NCBI GenBank assembly: GCA_027024625.1
Contig: JALVRY010000237.1
Location: 1 to 5,088 of the forward strand
Length of the DNA stretch: 5,088 bases
Reading direction: 5' to 3'
DNA from: Thiotrichaceae bacterium
GTDB lineage: Bacteria > Pseudomonadota > Gammaproteobacteria > Thiotrichales > Thiotrichaceae
Part shown: one piece after another, positions 1 to 5,088 of the stretch
How the letters are laid out: each line of letters starts with the position of its first letter
Position numbering within the stretch: the first letter of the stretch is position 1
Notes under the pieces: model-generated
The model's input: only the letters and a program-made list of their open reading frames with translations
Databases searched by the model: none
What the model was told of the DNA's origin: nothing
Position numbers and translations under genes: made by a program

Positions 1-277
1 TTAGCTCAATTGCTGGCTGATGTGTTAAGCCACCAAACATCACATGAGCCATTGACTCAAGCTGCTTAGTAATTGCCGCATTTAAAACAGGGTGATTGTA
101 ACCATGAATTGCCGCCCACCAAGATGACATACCATCTACTAACTTTCTCCCATCAGCCAGTTCTAGGTAGACACCATTCGCAGCAACAACAGGATAAGTT
201 GGCAATGGATTCATCATGGAGGTGTAAGGATGCCAGATATGCTTTTGATCAAAAACTTGCCAGTCTTTGGAATTCAA
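1..277 (-). CDS. bioA: Adenosylmethionine-8-amino-7-oxononanoate aminotransferase, N-terminal part (runs off the left edge)
   Basis: BioA is a cytoplasmic PLP-dependent class III aminotransferase of biotin synthesis. It moves the amino group of S-adenosylmethionine onto 7-keto-8-aminopelargonate to give 7,8-diaminopelargonate. Only the first 92 codons are here, so the catalytic lysine lies outside the window. The visible part matches E. coli BioA almost residue for residue: [13 protein letters not shown] at 9-21, [20 protein letters not shown] at 40-59 with the substrate-pocket tryptophans at 53-54, and [16 protein letters not shown] at 77-92. The start is TTG at 277. An in-frame TAA lies at 298-296, no in-frame ATG precedes the conserved block, and a GGAGA ribosome site sits six bases upstream. 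This start also matches the E. coli N-terminus to within one residue. The gene follows yhfA by 50 bp on the same strand, so cotranscription is possible. Family call is near certain; the start is likely. Confidence 0.95.
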   Translation of the reverse strand, partial: MNSKDWQVFDQKHIWHPYTSMMNPLPTYPVVAANGVYLELADGRKLVDGMSSWWAAIHGYNHPVLNAAITKQLESMAHVMFGGLTHQPAIEL

Positions 278-288
278 CTGGGTTCTCC
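275..288 (-). promoter_or_regulatory. Ribosome binding site and TTG start of bioA
   Basis: On the minus strand GGAGA (288-284) is followed by six bases and then TTG (277-275), which opens the bioA frame. The Shine-Dalgarno overlaps an out-of-frame ATG at 290-288 that reads only 13 codons before TGA at 251-249. That ATG has no ribosome site of its own, so TTG is the best-supported start. The TTG choice is an inference from spacing, frame and homology. Confidence 0.7.
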
Positions 289-327
289 ATATTTTTTATA
301 TTTGATAGTCAGGAACATTAAGTAGGA

Positions 328-744
328 TCAGATATTCACTATCTCAAAATCATGCGTAACATTGGCTGTTTTACCTAACATAATTGATGCTGAACAATAT
401 TTTTCTGCAGATAAATCAATCGCACGTTTCACTTTCTTCTCAGATAAGTTATTGCCTTTAACAATAAAATGCATGTGAATATTAGTAAAAACCTTTGGTT
501 CAGTATCGGCTCGAGTTGCATCTATTTCCACTTCACAATCGACCAAATCCTGCTTTGCTCGCTGTAAAATCATTACCACATCAAAAGAAGAGCAGCCTCC
601 CAAACCTAGCAACAACATTTCCATTGGACGAACACCCATATTCCGCCCACCTGACTCTGGTGGGCCATCCATAACAACAGAATGCCCGCTAGCTGATTCA
701 CCAACAAAGCTCATATTATCCAGCCATTTAACACGTGTTTTCAT
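328..744 (-). CDS. yhfA: OsmC/Ohr-superfamily protein, YhfA type
   Basis: This 138-residue protein is close to E. coli YhfA over its whole length. Shared blocks include GESASGH at 15-21, RPMEMLLLGLGGCSS at 39-53, DCEVEI at 69-74 and IDLSAEKYCSASIML at 109-123. OsmC and Ohr relatives reduce organic hydroperoxides with a pair of cysteines, one in a GGC motif and one about 65 residues later. Here these are C51 and C117; a third cysteine is at 70. YhfA itself has no firmly established physiological role, so peroxide reduction is a family-level inference. No signal peptide or membrane segment is seen; it should be cytosolic. ATG at 744 is preceded by AAGGA (757-753) eight bases upstream. An extended -10 promoter lies at 789-781. 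bioA follows after 50 bp and no terminator is visible between them. Confidence 0.93.
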   Translation of the reverse strand: MKTRVKWLDNMSFVGESASGHSVVMDGPPESGGRNMGVRPMEMLLLGLGGCSSFDVVMILQRAKQDLVDCEVEIDATRADTEPKVFTNIHMHFIVKGNNLSEKKVKRAIDLSAEKYCSASIMLGKTANVTHDFEIVNI

Positions 745-780
745 TGTAATTATCCTTATTTACTACTTTATCCGATGAAA

Positions 781-789
781 ATTATATCA
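781..789 (-). promoter_or_regulatory. Extended -10 promoter for yhfA
   Basis: The minus strand reads TGATATAAT: a perfect TATAAT (786-781) with the TGn extended -10 element. Expected start of transcription is near 774, giving a leader of about 30 nt that contains the AAGGA ribosome site. No good -35 hexamer is present at 16-18 bp spacing, which is normal for extended -10 promoters. yhfA can therefore probably be transcribed independently of pyrD. Confidence 0.6.
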
Positions 790-792
790 AAC

Positions 793-807
793 CTCAAGAA
801 CCTTGAG
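793..807. repeat. 15-bp palindrome upstream of the yhfA -10 element
   Basis: CTCAAG, a three-base spacer AAC, then CTTGAG form a perfect 6-bp inverted repeat. It ends just upstream of the extended -10 of yhfA, covering the -35 region. That position suits an operator. It could also be a chance palindrome. It does not look like a pyrD terminator, because the loop is only three bases and no T-run follows on the minus strand. Confidence 0.4.
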
Positions 808-839
808 CCTCACCTAAAATTTAGTGGTTATATTAATCG

Positions 840-1838
840 TTACTTAGCCCGTACACATAAGCGAATTAACCCCGCTCCTTGATAAACAAATCCTGTATAA
901 ATCTGCAGCAAACTTGCACCAGCATTAAGCTTGTCTTTAGCATCTTGTGTCGAAGATACTCCACCTACCCCGATGATAGGTATCTGCCCTGCAAAATATT
1001 GACTAAATTGCTTAATCACTTCCGTTGACTTTTGACTAACGGGCTTACCGCTTAGCCCTCCCTGCTCCTCTGAGTGAGGCTGCCCCTTTACTGCATCACG
1101 AGCTAGTGTCGTATTGGTAGCAATAAGGCAGTCAATATCTTGTTCTAAAAATACATCAGCCATCGCTTTAATTTCATGACTCTCCAAATCTGGCGCTATC
1201 TTTATAGCAATTGGTACATAACGCCGGTGCTTCTCTTTCAGCTTTATTTGCTCTTGTTTTAAAGCTTCCAATAAGTCACGGAGTTCATCGCCATATTGTA
1301 GCGTTCGTAAACCTGGCGTATTTGGGGAAGATATATTTACTGTGATATATGAGGCGTAGGGATAAACCTTTTTTAAGCAGATCAAATAATCGTCCACTGC
1401 ATTTTCAACTGCCGTATCAAAGTTTTTGCCGATATTGATACCTAAAACACCTGTGTATTTTGCCTTTTTTACTTGCTCTATCAGGTAATCAACCCCTTTA
1501 TTGTTAAACCCCATACGATTAATAATCGCCTCTGATTCAACAAGCCGAAAAAGCCTAGGTTGAGGATTACCTGACTGGGGGCGAGGGGTCACTGTACCCA
1601 CCTCAATAAAACCAAAGCCTAATGCGGCCAATGCATCAATGTATTCACCATCTTTATCCAAACCAGCAGCAAGTCCAACATGGTTTGGAAAATCGATTCC
1701 CATCACAGATACTGGTTTTGCTATCTTTGCCTGTTTTATCAGACCAAGCTTATTTAATAATCGCAAAGACTTTAGTGAGAAGTGGTGCGCCGTTTCTGGT
1801 GGGAGAGAAAATAGAATTTTACGAATTAGTGGATACAT
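840..1838 (-). CDS. pyrD: Dihydroorotate dehydrogenase, class 2 (quinone-dependent)
   Basis: PyrD oxidises dihydroorotate to orotate, the fourth step of de novo pyrimidine synthesis, passing electrons through FMN to membrane quinone. The 332-residue product is close to the 336 residues of E. coli PyrD and complete. The N-terminal 40 residues correspond to the amphipathic helices that dock class 2 enzymes on the inner membrane and form the quinone tunnel. Visible landmarks are [11 protein letters not shown] (55-65, FMN-site K62), INRMGFNN (106-113), [16 protein letters not shown] (168-183) with catalytic serine S171 (equivalent to E. coli S175), AIKIAPD (211-217, FMN lysine K213), ATNTT (240-244) and the FMN phosphate loop IIGVGGVSS (288-296). 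The start ATG at 1838 matches the family start, although the ribosome site is weak (AAGT about 12 bases upstream). It is separated from htpX by a terminator and has its own upstream region. Confidence 0.98.
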   Translation of the reverse strand: MYPLIRKILFSLPPETAHHFSLKSLRLLNKLGLIKQAKIAKPVSVMGIDFPNHVGLAAGLDKDGEYIDALAALGFGFIEVGTVTPRPQSGNPQPRLFRLVESEAIINRMGFNNKGVDYLIEQVKKAKYTGVLGINIGKNFDTAVENAVDDYLICLKKVYPYASYITVNISSPNTPGLRTLQYGDELRDLLEALKQEQIKLKEKHRRYVPIAIKIAPDLESHEIKAMADVFLEQDIDCLIATNTTLARDAVKGQPHSEEQGGLSGKPVSQKSTEVIKQFSQYFAGQIPIIGVGGVSSTQDAKDKLNAGASLLQIYTGFVYQGAGLIRLCVRAK

Positions 1839-1842
1839 GATA

Positions 1843-1885
1843 GTGGTTTTACTTATCTGGGGGAGTGCAAAGTAGTATAAACCAC
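1843..1885. repeat. Inverted repeat in the pyrD leader region
   Basis: GTGGTTT (1843-1849) and AAACCAC (1879-1885) are exact reverse complements 29 bp apart. Allowing one bulged base, the pairing extends inward by TACT/AGTA. The left arm ends four bases from the pyrD ATG, so an RNA containing both arms would form a hairpin next to the start codon. Both arms would be transcribed only if initiation occurs near or upstream of 1885. Confidence 0.35.
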
Positions 1886-1914
1886 CAGTATCGGCATAGA
1901 AAGAATGCAGACAA
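1874..1914 (-). promoter_or_regulatory. Candidate pyrD promoter region
   Basis: Two overlapping candidates can be read on the minus strand. One is TTGTCT (1914-1909), a 16-bp spacer and GATACT (1892-1887). The other is a better -10, TATACT (1879-1874), with only a poor TTTCTA-like -35 at 17 bp. Either would start pyrD transcription within about 45 bp of its ATG. Neither is strong. Some promoter is expected here, because a terminator separates pyrD from htpX. Confidence 0.35.
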
Positions 1915-1984
1915 AGATGATAAGAAATAGAAAAGTAGCTAATTTTTCAAAAATTGGAGACTTGCATGAAAAATCTAAACAAAT

Positions 1985-2011
1985 AAAAAGGGTATCATAA
2001 ATACCCTTTTT
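1985..2011 (-). terminator. Rho-independent terminator of htpX
   Basis: An 11-bp perfect stem (1985-1995 with 2001-2011) closes a 5-nt loop (1996-2000). Each arm contains GGGTAT or its complement, flanked by A/T runs. On the minus strand the hairpin ends in TTTTTATTT, starting 12 bases after the htpX stop codon. The A-rich opposite side also gives a T-run on the plus strand, so it could work in both directions. It separates htpX from pyrD. Confidence 0.88.
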
Positions 2012-2023
2012 ATTACTTAACTT

Positions 2024-2929
2024 CTAACTTCGCTCCAATGCCTCTATACGTTCTTCCAAAGGAGGATGCGTTAAGAAGATTTTTCTCAAGCCTCCACCAA
2101 CACCACCATTAATACCGAAAGCAGCCATTTCACCCGGCAAATCATGTGGATCGGAATGTTGTAATGCTCTTAATGCAGAGATCATTTTTTGTTTTCCTGC
2201 TAGGCTCGCACCGCCTGCATCTGCAAAAAACTCACGTCGTCTTGAGTACCACATCACTACCGCAGTCGCAAGAAAGCCAAGGAATATTTCAGCTACCATT
2301 GAAGCAATAAAATAACCAATACCAAAACCGCCACTTTCTTCATCATCATTACTCGATAACGCACGGTCTACAATAAAACCAATCACACGTGCAAAAAACA
2401 TTACAAATGTATTTAGCACACCCTGCAATAAAGTTTGAGTAACCATATCACCATTAGCCACATGACTGACTTCATGCCCGAGTACCGCTTCAACTTCATC
2501 ATGCGTCATACTATTAAGCAAACCCGTACTCACCGCGACTAAAGCATTATTCTTATTTGCACCTGTGGCAAAAGCATTTGGCTGCGGTGATTCAAAAATA
2601 CCCACTTCAGGCATACCGATACCCGCTTGACGAGCTTGGCGATGCACAGTTTCAACTAACCAACGTTCGTCTTCATTACTCGGTTGCTCAATAACAAAAA
2701 CTCCCATACCTCGCTTTGCCATGCCTTTTGACATTAACAAGCTAACGAATGCTCCACCAAAACCAAGCACAAGCGAGAACATGGCTACATAACCAAATCG
2801 CCCTGGTATGCCGAAGCTTTGTTCTATCATTTGGCTTAAACCAAACATTGAATCTAATATATTCCACGTTACACTTAACACGGCAATAATTGCAAAGTTA
2901 ACCAGTAACATCATTAATATGCGTTTCAT
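2024..2929 (-). CDS. htpX: Membrane zinc metalloprotease HtpX
   Basis: HtpX is an M48-family inner-membrane protease that degrades damaged or misfolded membrane proteins alongside FtsH. I place the start at ATG 2929, giving 301 residues (E. coli HtpX has 293). The product begins MKRILMMLLVN as expected, and a GAGG ribosome site lies just upstream. The frame can be opened further to a TTG at 2965, but that codon sits inside the promoter -10 region, so the longer form is unlikely. Hydrophobic segments lie at about 3-24, 45-68, 166-187 and 202-228. Conserved blocks are GGAFVSLLMSK (58-68), NAFATGA (118-124), the zinc motif HEVSH (H152, E153, H156) followed by ANGDMVT, the third zinc ligand E233 in EFFADA, and THPPLEERIEAL near the end. 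All catalytic residues are present. It has its own heat-shock-like promoter and a terminator, so it looks monocistronic. Confidence 0.97.
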   Translation of the reverse strand: MKRILMMLLVNFAIIAVLSVTWNILDSMFGLSQMIEQSFGIPGRFGYVAMFSLVLGFGGAFVSLLMSKGMAKRGMGVFVIEQPSNEDERWLVETVHRQARQAGIGMPEVGIFESPQPNAFATGANKNNALVAVSTGLLNSMTHDEVEAVLGHEVSHVANGDMVTQTLLQGVLNTFVMFFARVIGFIVDRALSSNDDEESGGFGIGYFIASMVAEIFLGFLATAVVMWYSRRREFFADAGGASLAGKQKMISALRALQHSDPHDLPGEMAAFGINGGVGGGLRKIFLTHPPLEERIEALERS

Positions 2930-2965
2930 TTCATCCTCGATAAAAATTCTATTTAATTGTCTCAA

Positions 2966-2993
2966 ATATAGGGGTTAGCGAATAAGCTTTCAA
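2966..2993 (-). promoter_or_regulatory. htpX promoter, sigma-32 type with overlapping sigma-70 reading
   Basis: On the minus strand TTGAAA (2993-2988) is followed by 13 bp and CCCCTATAT (2974-2966). This fits the sigma-32 pattern of CTTGAAA, 11-16 bp, CCCCATNT with few mismatches. The same TTGAAA also has TATATT (2970-2965) at exactly 17 bp, five of six matches at each hexamer for sigma-70. Transcription would begin near 2960, about 30 nt before the ATG at 2929. E. coli htpX is a known heat-shock gene, which supports the sigma-32 reading. The sequence alone cannot say which sigma factor dominates. Confidence 0.75.
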
Positions 2994-3030
2994 ACCCAAA
3001 CTACAACCATTACCAAATATTAATTATTTC

Positions 3031-3034
3031 TTAA
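3031..3034. repeat. Left TTAA flank, putative target duplication
   Basis: TTAA directly abuts the left terminal repeat and is matched by TTAA at 3194-3197. TTAA is self-complementary, so the sequence alone cannot tell whether it is a target duplication or an extension of the terminal repeat to 22 bp. Confidence 0.5.
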
Positions 3035-3193
3035 GGAAACTCTGATCAAGTCGGGTCGAATTTCCTGAGAGGAAAAATTTGTTCATTTTTTGATAGAAAA
3101 TCGAGTAATAGTTATTCTATTGGGAGATTTTATAGCAGAAAATGAGCGGATTTTAACCTCAGGAAAACGACTCATGACTTGATCAGAGTTTCC
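3035..3193. mobile_element. 159-bp palindromic MITE-like element, flanked by TTAA
   Basis: The outer 18 bases of each end are perfect inverted repeats: GGAAACTCTGATCAAGTC at 3035-3052 and its complement at 3176-3193. The two arms (3035-3111 and 3117-3193) are equal in length, 77 bases each. Inside the perfect ends they stay complementary with two small offsets around 3053-3072. The inner 39 bases match at about 28 positions, and several mismatches are T/C differences that pair as G-U in RNA. The apex is AATAG, loop TTATT, CTATT (3107-3121). TTAA flanks both sides (3031-3034, 3194-3197) and fits a 4-bp target duplication of the YTAR type made by the IS5 group, whose ends often begin GGAA. No open frame inside could encode a transposase, so it would need one in trans. 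The family assignment is inference. Confidence 0.75.
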
Positions 3194-3197
3194 TTAA
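3194..3197. repeat. Right TTAA flank, overlapping the parC stop codon
   Basis: This is the partner of the TTAA at 3031-3034. Bases 3194-3196 read TAA on the minus strand and are the parC stop codon. Confidence 0.5.
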
Positions 3198-5088
3198 TCA
3201 GCCTCCTTAACTTCAAGCCTTGAAACATTTTGGTAGCCTTGTGGTAGTAATTTACCTCGCTTTCCTCTTTTACCCTGATACGCTTCTAACTCAACACCTT
3301 TTAGCACTTTATAACGCTTCCCAGCATGAACAAGTAAAGCTGCATTGCTAGGTATAGAGATGATAGAAATCACCCTTTCCTCACCTGACTTTAGGTGAGC
3401 AGGTGAAATATGAATTACTTTATTGCCTTTACCTCGAGCCATTTGTGGCATCTCTTTTGCGTCAACAATTAACAAATAACCTTTGCTTGTCACCGCTGCA
3501 ATTTTATCCGTCTCAATATCGTACACTTTAACAGGTAATAAAGGTTTAGCACCTTTAGGAATCGTTAATGTCGCTTTCCCTGCTTTTGCTTTAGACACGA
3601 GCTTATCCAAACTAGCAATAAAACCATATCCAAAACTAGAGCTAAGAAAATAATTATCCCCCTTCCCCATCATCATACTAATAAATTTTGCTTGAGAGGG
3701 TGGAGCAAATCGACCAGTGACAGGCTCGCCTTGCCCCCTTGCTGAAGGCAACGTATGTGCCATTGTGGAATATGTTCGCCCTGTATCATCAAGGAGAATA
3801 ACCATTTGATTAGAACGCCCGCGTGCCGATGCTTGATAGGCATCACCCTGCTTATAGTTTAAACCTTTGGGATCAATATCATGCCCTTTAGCTGCTCTAA
3901 TCCACCCCATCTTCGATAATACTACAGTAACTGGCTCAGAGGGTGTAAGCGCAGATTCATCCATAATTTGAGCTGCTTCTCGTTCTTTTAATGGAGAACG
4001 ACGAGCATCACCGTATTTTTCTGCATCCTCTGTTAGTTCGGATTTAATTAAATTCGTGAGCTTTTTATCTGACCCTAAAATACCTTTTAGATAGTCTCGC
4101 TCCTCTTCTAACTCTTCTTGCTCCTTTCTAATTTTCATTTCTTCAAGTCGGGCAAGATGGCGTAATTTCAGTTCTAATATAGCTTCTGCTTGAATATCAC
4201 TGATACCAAACCGCTCCATTAATACTGGCTTTGGTTCATCTTCAGAACGAATAATTGCAATAACTTCATCAATATTTAGAAACGCAATCATTAAACCCGC
4301 TAAAATATGCAGACGTTTTTCTACCTTATCTAAACGCCATTGCAAACGCTTTGTTACAACACCACGACGATAGCTAAGCCACTCTGTTAATATTTGCAGC
4401 AAATTCTTAACTTGTGGGCTACCGTCATTACCGATCATATTAAGATTAATTCGGTAACTTTTTTCCAAGTCTGTCGAGGCAAACAGGTGTGACATCAGTT
4501 GCTCTATATCAACACGATTCGAGCGTGGTGATATAACTAAACGAGTGGGATTTTCATGATCAGATTCATCACGCAGGTCTTCCACCATCGGCAATTTTTT
4601 TGCCCGCATTTGTTGTGCAATTTGTTCTAATATTTTATTACCAGACACTTGGTATGGTAGTGAGTCTACGATGATATTACCGTCTTCTTTTCTCCAAATC
4701 GCCCGAGCTTTTAGTGACCCAATACCTTTTTCGTACATTTTTTGAATATCGGCATGTGGTGTAATAATCTCTGCCTTAGTCGGGTAATCAGGTGCTTTGA
4801 TAAATTGACAAATATCTGACAAGCTCGCATCAGGCTTATCCAATAAGTGCAAACAAGCATTCACGACTTCTCGTAAATTATGCGGTGGAATATCCGTTGC
4901 CATACCAACAGCGATCCCCATTCCGCCATTCAATAATACATTAGGCACTCGAGCTGGCAGTATAGCAGGTTCTTTTAATGTGCCATCAAAGTTGGCAACC
5001 CAATCTACTGTTCCTTGCCCCAATTCTTGCAATAGAAGCTTTGCATAAGGCGTTAATCGTGATTCCGTATAACGCATAGCGGCAAAAG
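3194..5088 (-). CDS. parC: DNA topoisomerase IV subunit A (5' end outside the window)
   Basis: ParC forms topoisomerase IV with ParE, which decatenates daughter chromosomes and relaxes supercoils by passing DNA through a double-strand break. About 630 residues are visible, reading in from the right edge as [11 protein letters not shown]. The Y of MRYTE (equivalent to E. coli Y120) is the active-site tyrosine; the preceding R is also present. The quinolone-resistance region lies upstream, outside the window. Counting from the M of [27 protein letters not shown] is at 46-67, the ParC-specific [20 protein letters not shown] at 169-188, and [18 protein letters not shown] with a charged coiled-coil at about 298-335. 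A beta-pinwheel C-terminal domain with [10 protein letters not shown] (443-452) and a basic QGKRGKRGK (601-609) follows. E. coli has about 635 residues after the same point, so the length is normal; the tail after LEV is only four residues (KEAD), shorter than in E. coli. The stop codon lies in the TTAA edge of the palindromic insertion. Confidence 0.97.
   Translation of the reverse strand, partial: FAAMRYTESRLTPYAKLLLQELGQGTVDWVANFDGTLKEPAILPARVPNVLLNGGMGIAVGMATDIPPHNLREVVNACLHLLDKPDASLSDICQFIKAPDYPTKAEIITPHADIQKMYEKGIGSLKARAIWRKEDGNIIVDSLPYQVSGNKILEQIAQQMRAKKLPMVEDLRDESDHENPTRLVISPRSNRVDIEQLMSHLFASTDLEKSYRINLNMIGNDGSPQVKNLLQILTEWLSYRRGVVTKRLQWRLDKVEKRLHILAGLMIAFLNIDEVIAIIRSEDEPKPVLMERFGISDIQAEAILELKLRHLARLEEMKIRKEQEELEEERDYLKGILGSDKKLTNLIKSELTEDAEKYGDARRSPLKEREAAQIMDESALTPSEPVTVVLSKMGWIRAAKGHDIDPKGLNYKQGDAYQASARGRSNQMVILLDDTGRTYSTMAHTLPSARGQGEPVTGRFAPPSQAKFISMMMGKGDNYFLSSSFGYGFIASLDKLVSKAKAGKATLTIPKGAKPLLPVKVYDIETDKIAAVTSKGYLLIVDAKEMPQMARGKGNKVIHISPAHLKSGEERVISIISIPSNAALLVHAGKRYKVLKGVELEAYQGKRGKRGKLLPQGYQNVSRLEVKEAD

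Noticed and set aside
73..321. Open plus-strand frame of 82 codons
   Set aside because: It lies antisense to bioA, whose minus-strand frame gives an unmistakable BioA N-terminus. The plus-strand product has no recognisable features and no ribosome site.
278..327. BirA operator or separate promoter upstream of bioA
   Set aside because: I see no TTGTAAAC...GTTTACAA dyad and no hexamer pair with acceptable spacing. The AT-rich TATAAA at 300-295 lacks a -35 partner.
793..826. Rho-independent terminator of pyrD
   Set aside because: The palindrome at 793-807 and the weaker AT-rich one at 814-824 are not followed by a T-run on the minus strand. The next bases form the yhfA -10 element instead.
1622..1875. 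Two overlapping plus-strand open frames
   Set aside because: Both are antisense to the strongly conserved N-terminal part of pyrD, overlap each other in different frames and show no family resemblance.
2930..2965. Twelve-residue N-terminal extension of HtpX from TTG at 2965
   Set aside because: The TTG lies in the promoter -10 region, upstream of the likely transcription start. ATG 2929 has a ribosome site and matches the HtpX family start.
3035..3193. Complete insertion sequence, CRISPR repeat, ERIC or Correia element
   Set aside because: It is too short for a transposase and has no direct repeats with spacers. Its ends do not match the ERIC or Correia termini as I know them.
3194..5088. 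Gyrase subunit A instead of ParC
   Set aside because: GyrA and ParC share the tyrosine region, but the [20 protein letters not shown] block and the C-terminal domain match ParC. The gyrase-type sequence at that position is different.

Overview
The window looks like ordinary, low-GC gammaproteobacterial chromosome. Every gene lies on the minus strand, so transcription runs from right to left. The proteins resemble those of Enterobacterales and their relatives: a ParC rather than a GyrA, a class 2 (quinone-linked) PyrD, an HtpX protease and a YhfA-type OsmC protein. I could not place the genus. There is no sign of phage, plasmid, CRISPR or a transposase gene.

In transcription order, right to left: parC (topoisomerase IV subunit A) enters at 5088 just upstream of its active-site tyrosine and ends at 3194. 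Its stop codon lies in the edge of a 159-bp, almost fully palindromic element (3035-3193) flanked by TTAA on both sides. I interpret this as a non-autonomous, MITE-like insertion. htpX (2024-2929) follows, behind a promoter that reads well both as heat-shock sigma-32 and as housekeeping sigma-70. It ends at a clear 11-bp-stem terminator (1985-2011). pyrD (840-1838) has its own 185-bp upstream region with two weak promoter candidates and an inverted repeat. yhfA (328-744) has a perfect TATAAT with an extended -10 and a 15-bp palindrome just upstream. bioA starts at 277 with a TTG codon and runs off the left edge.

The genes do not form one pathway. They cover chromosome decatenation, membrane protein quality control, pyrimidine synthesis, a thiol-dependent OsmC-fold protein and biotin synthesis. 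The intergenic signals suggest several separate units: parC, htpX, pyrD, and yhfA possibly with bioA. The features that go beyond routine annotation are the palindromic insertion on the parC stop codon, the dual-reading htpX promoter and the non-ATG start of bioA.
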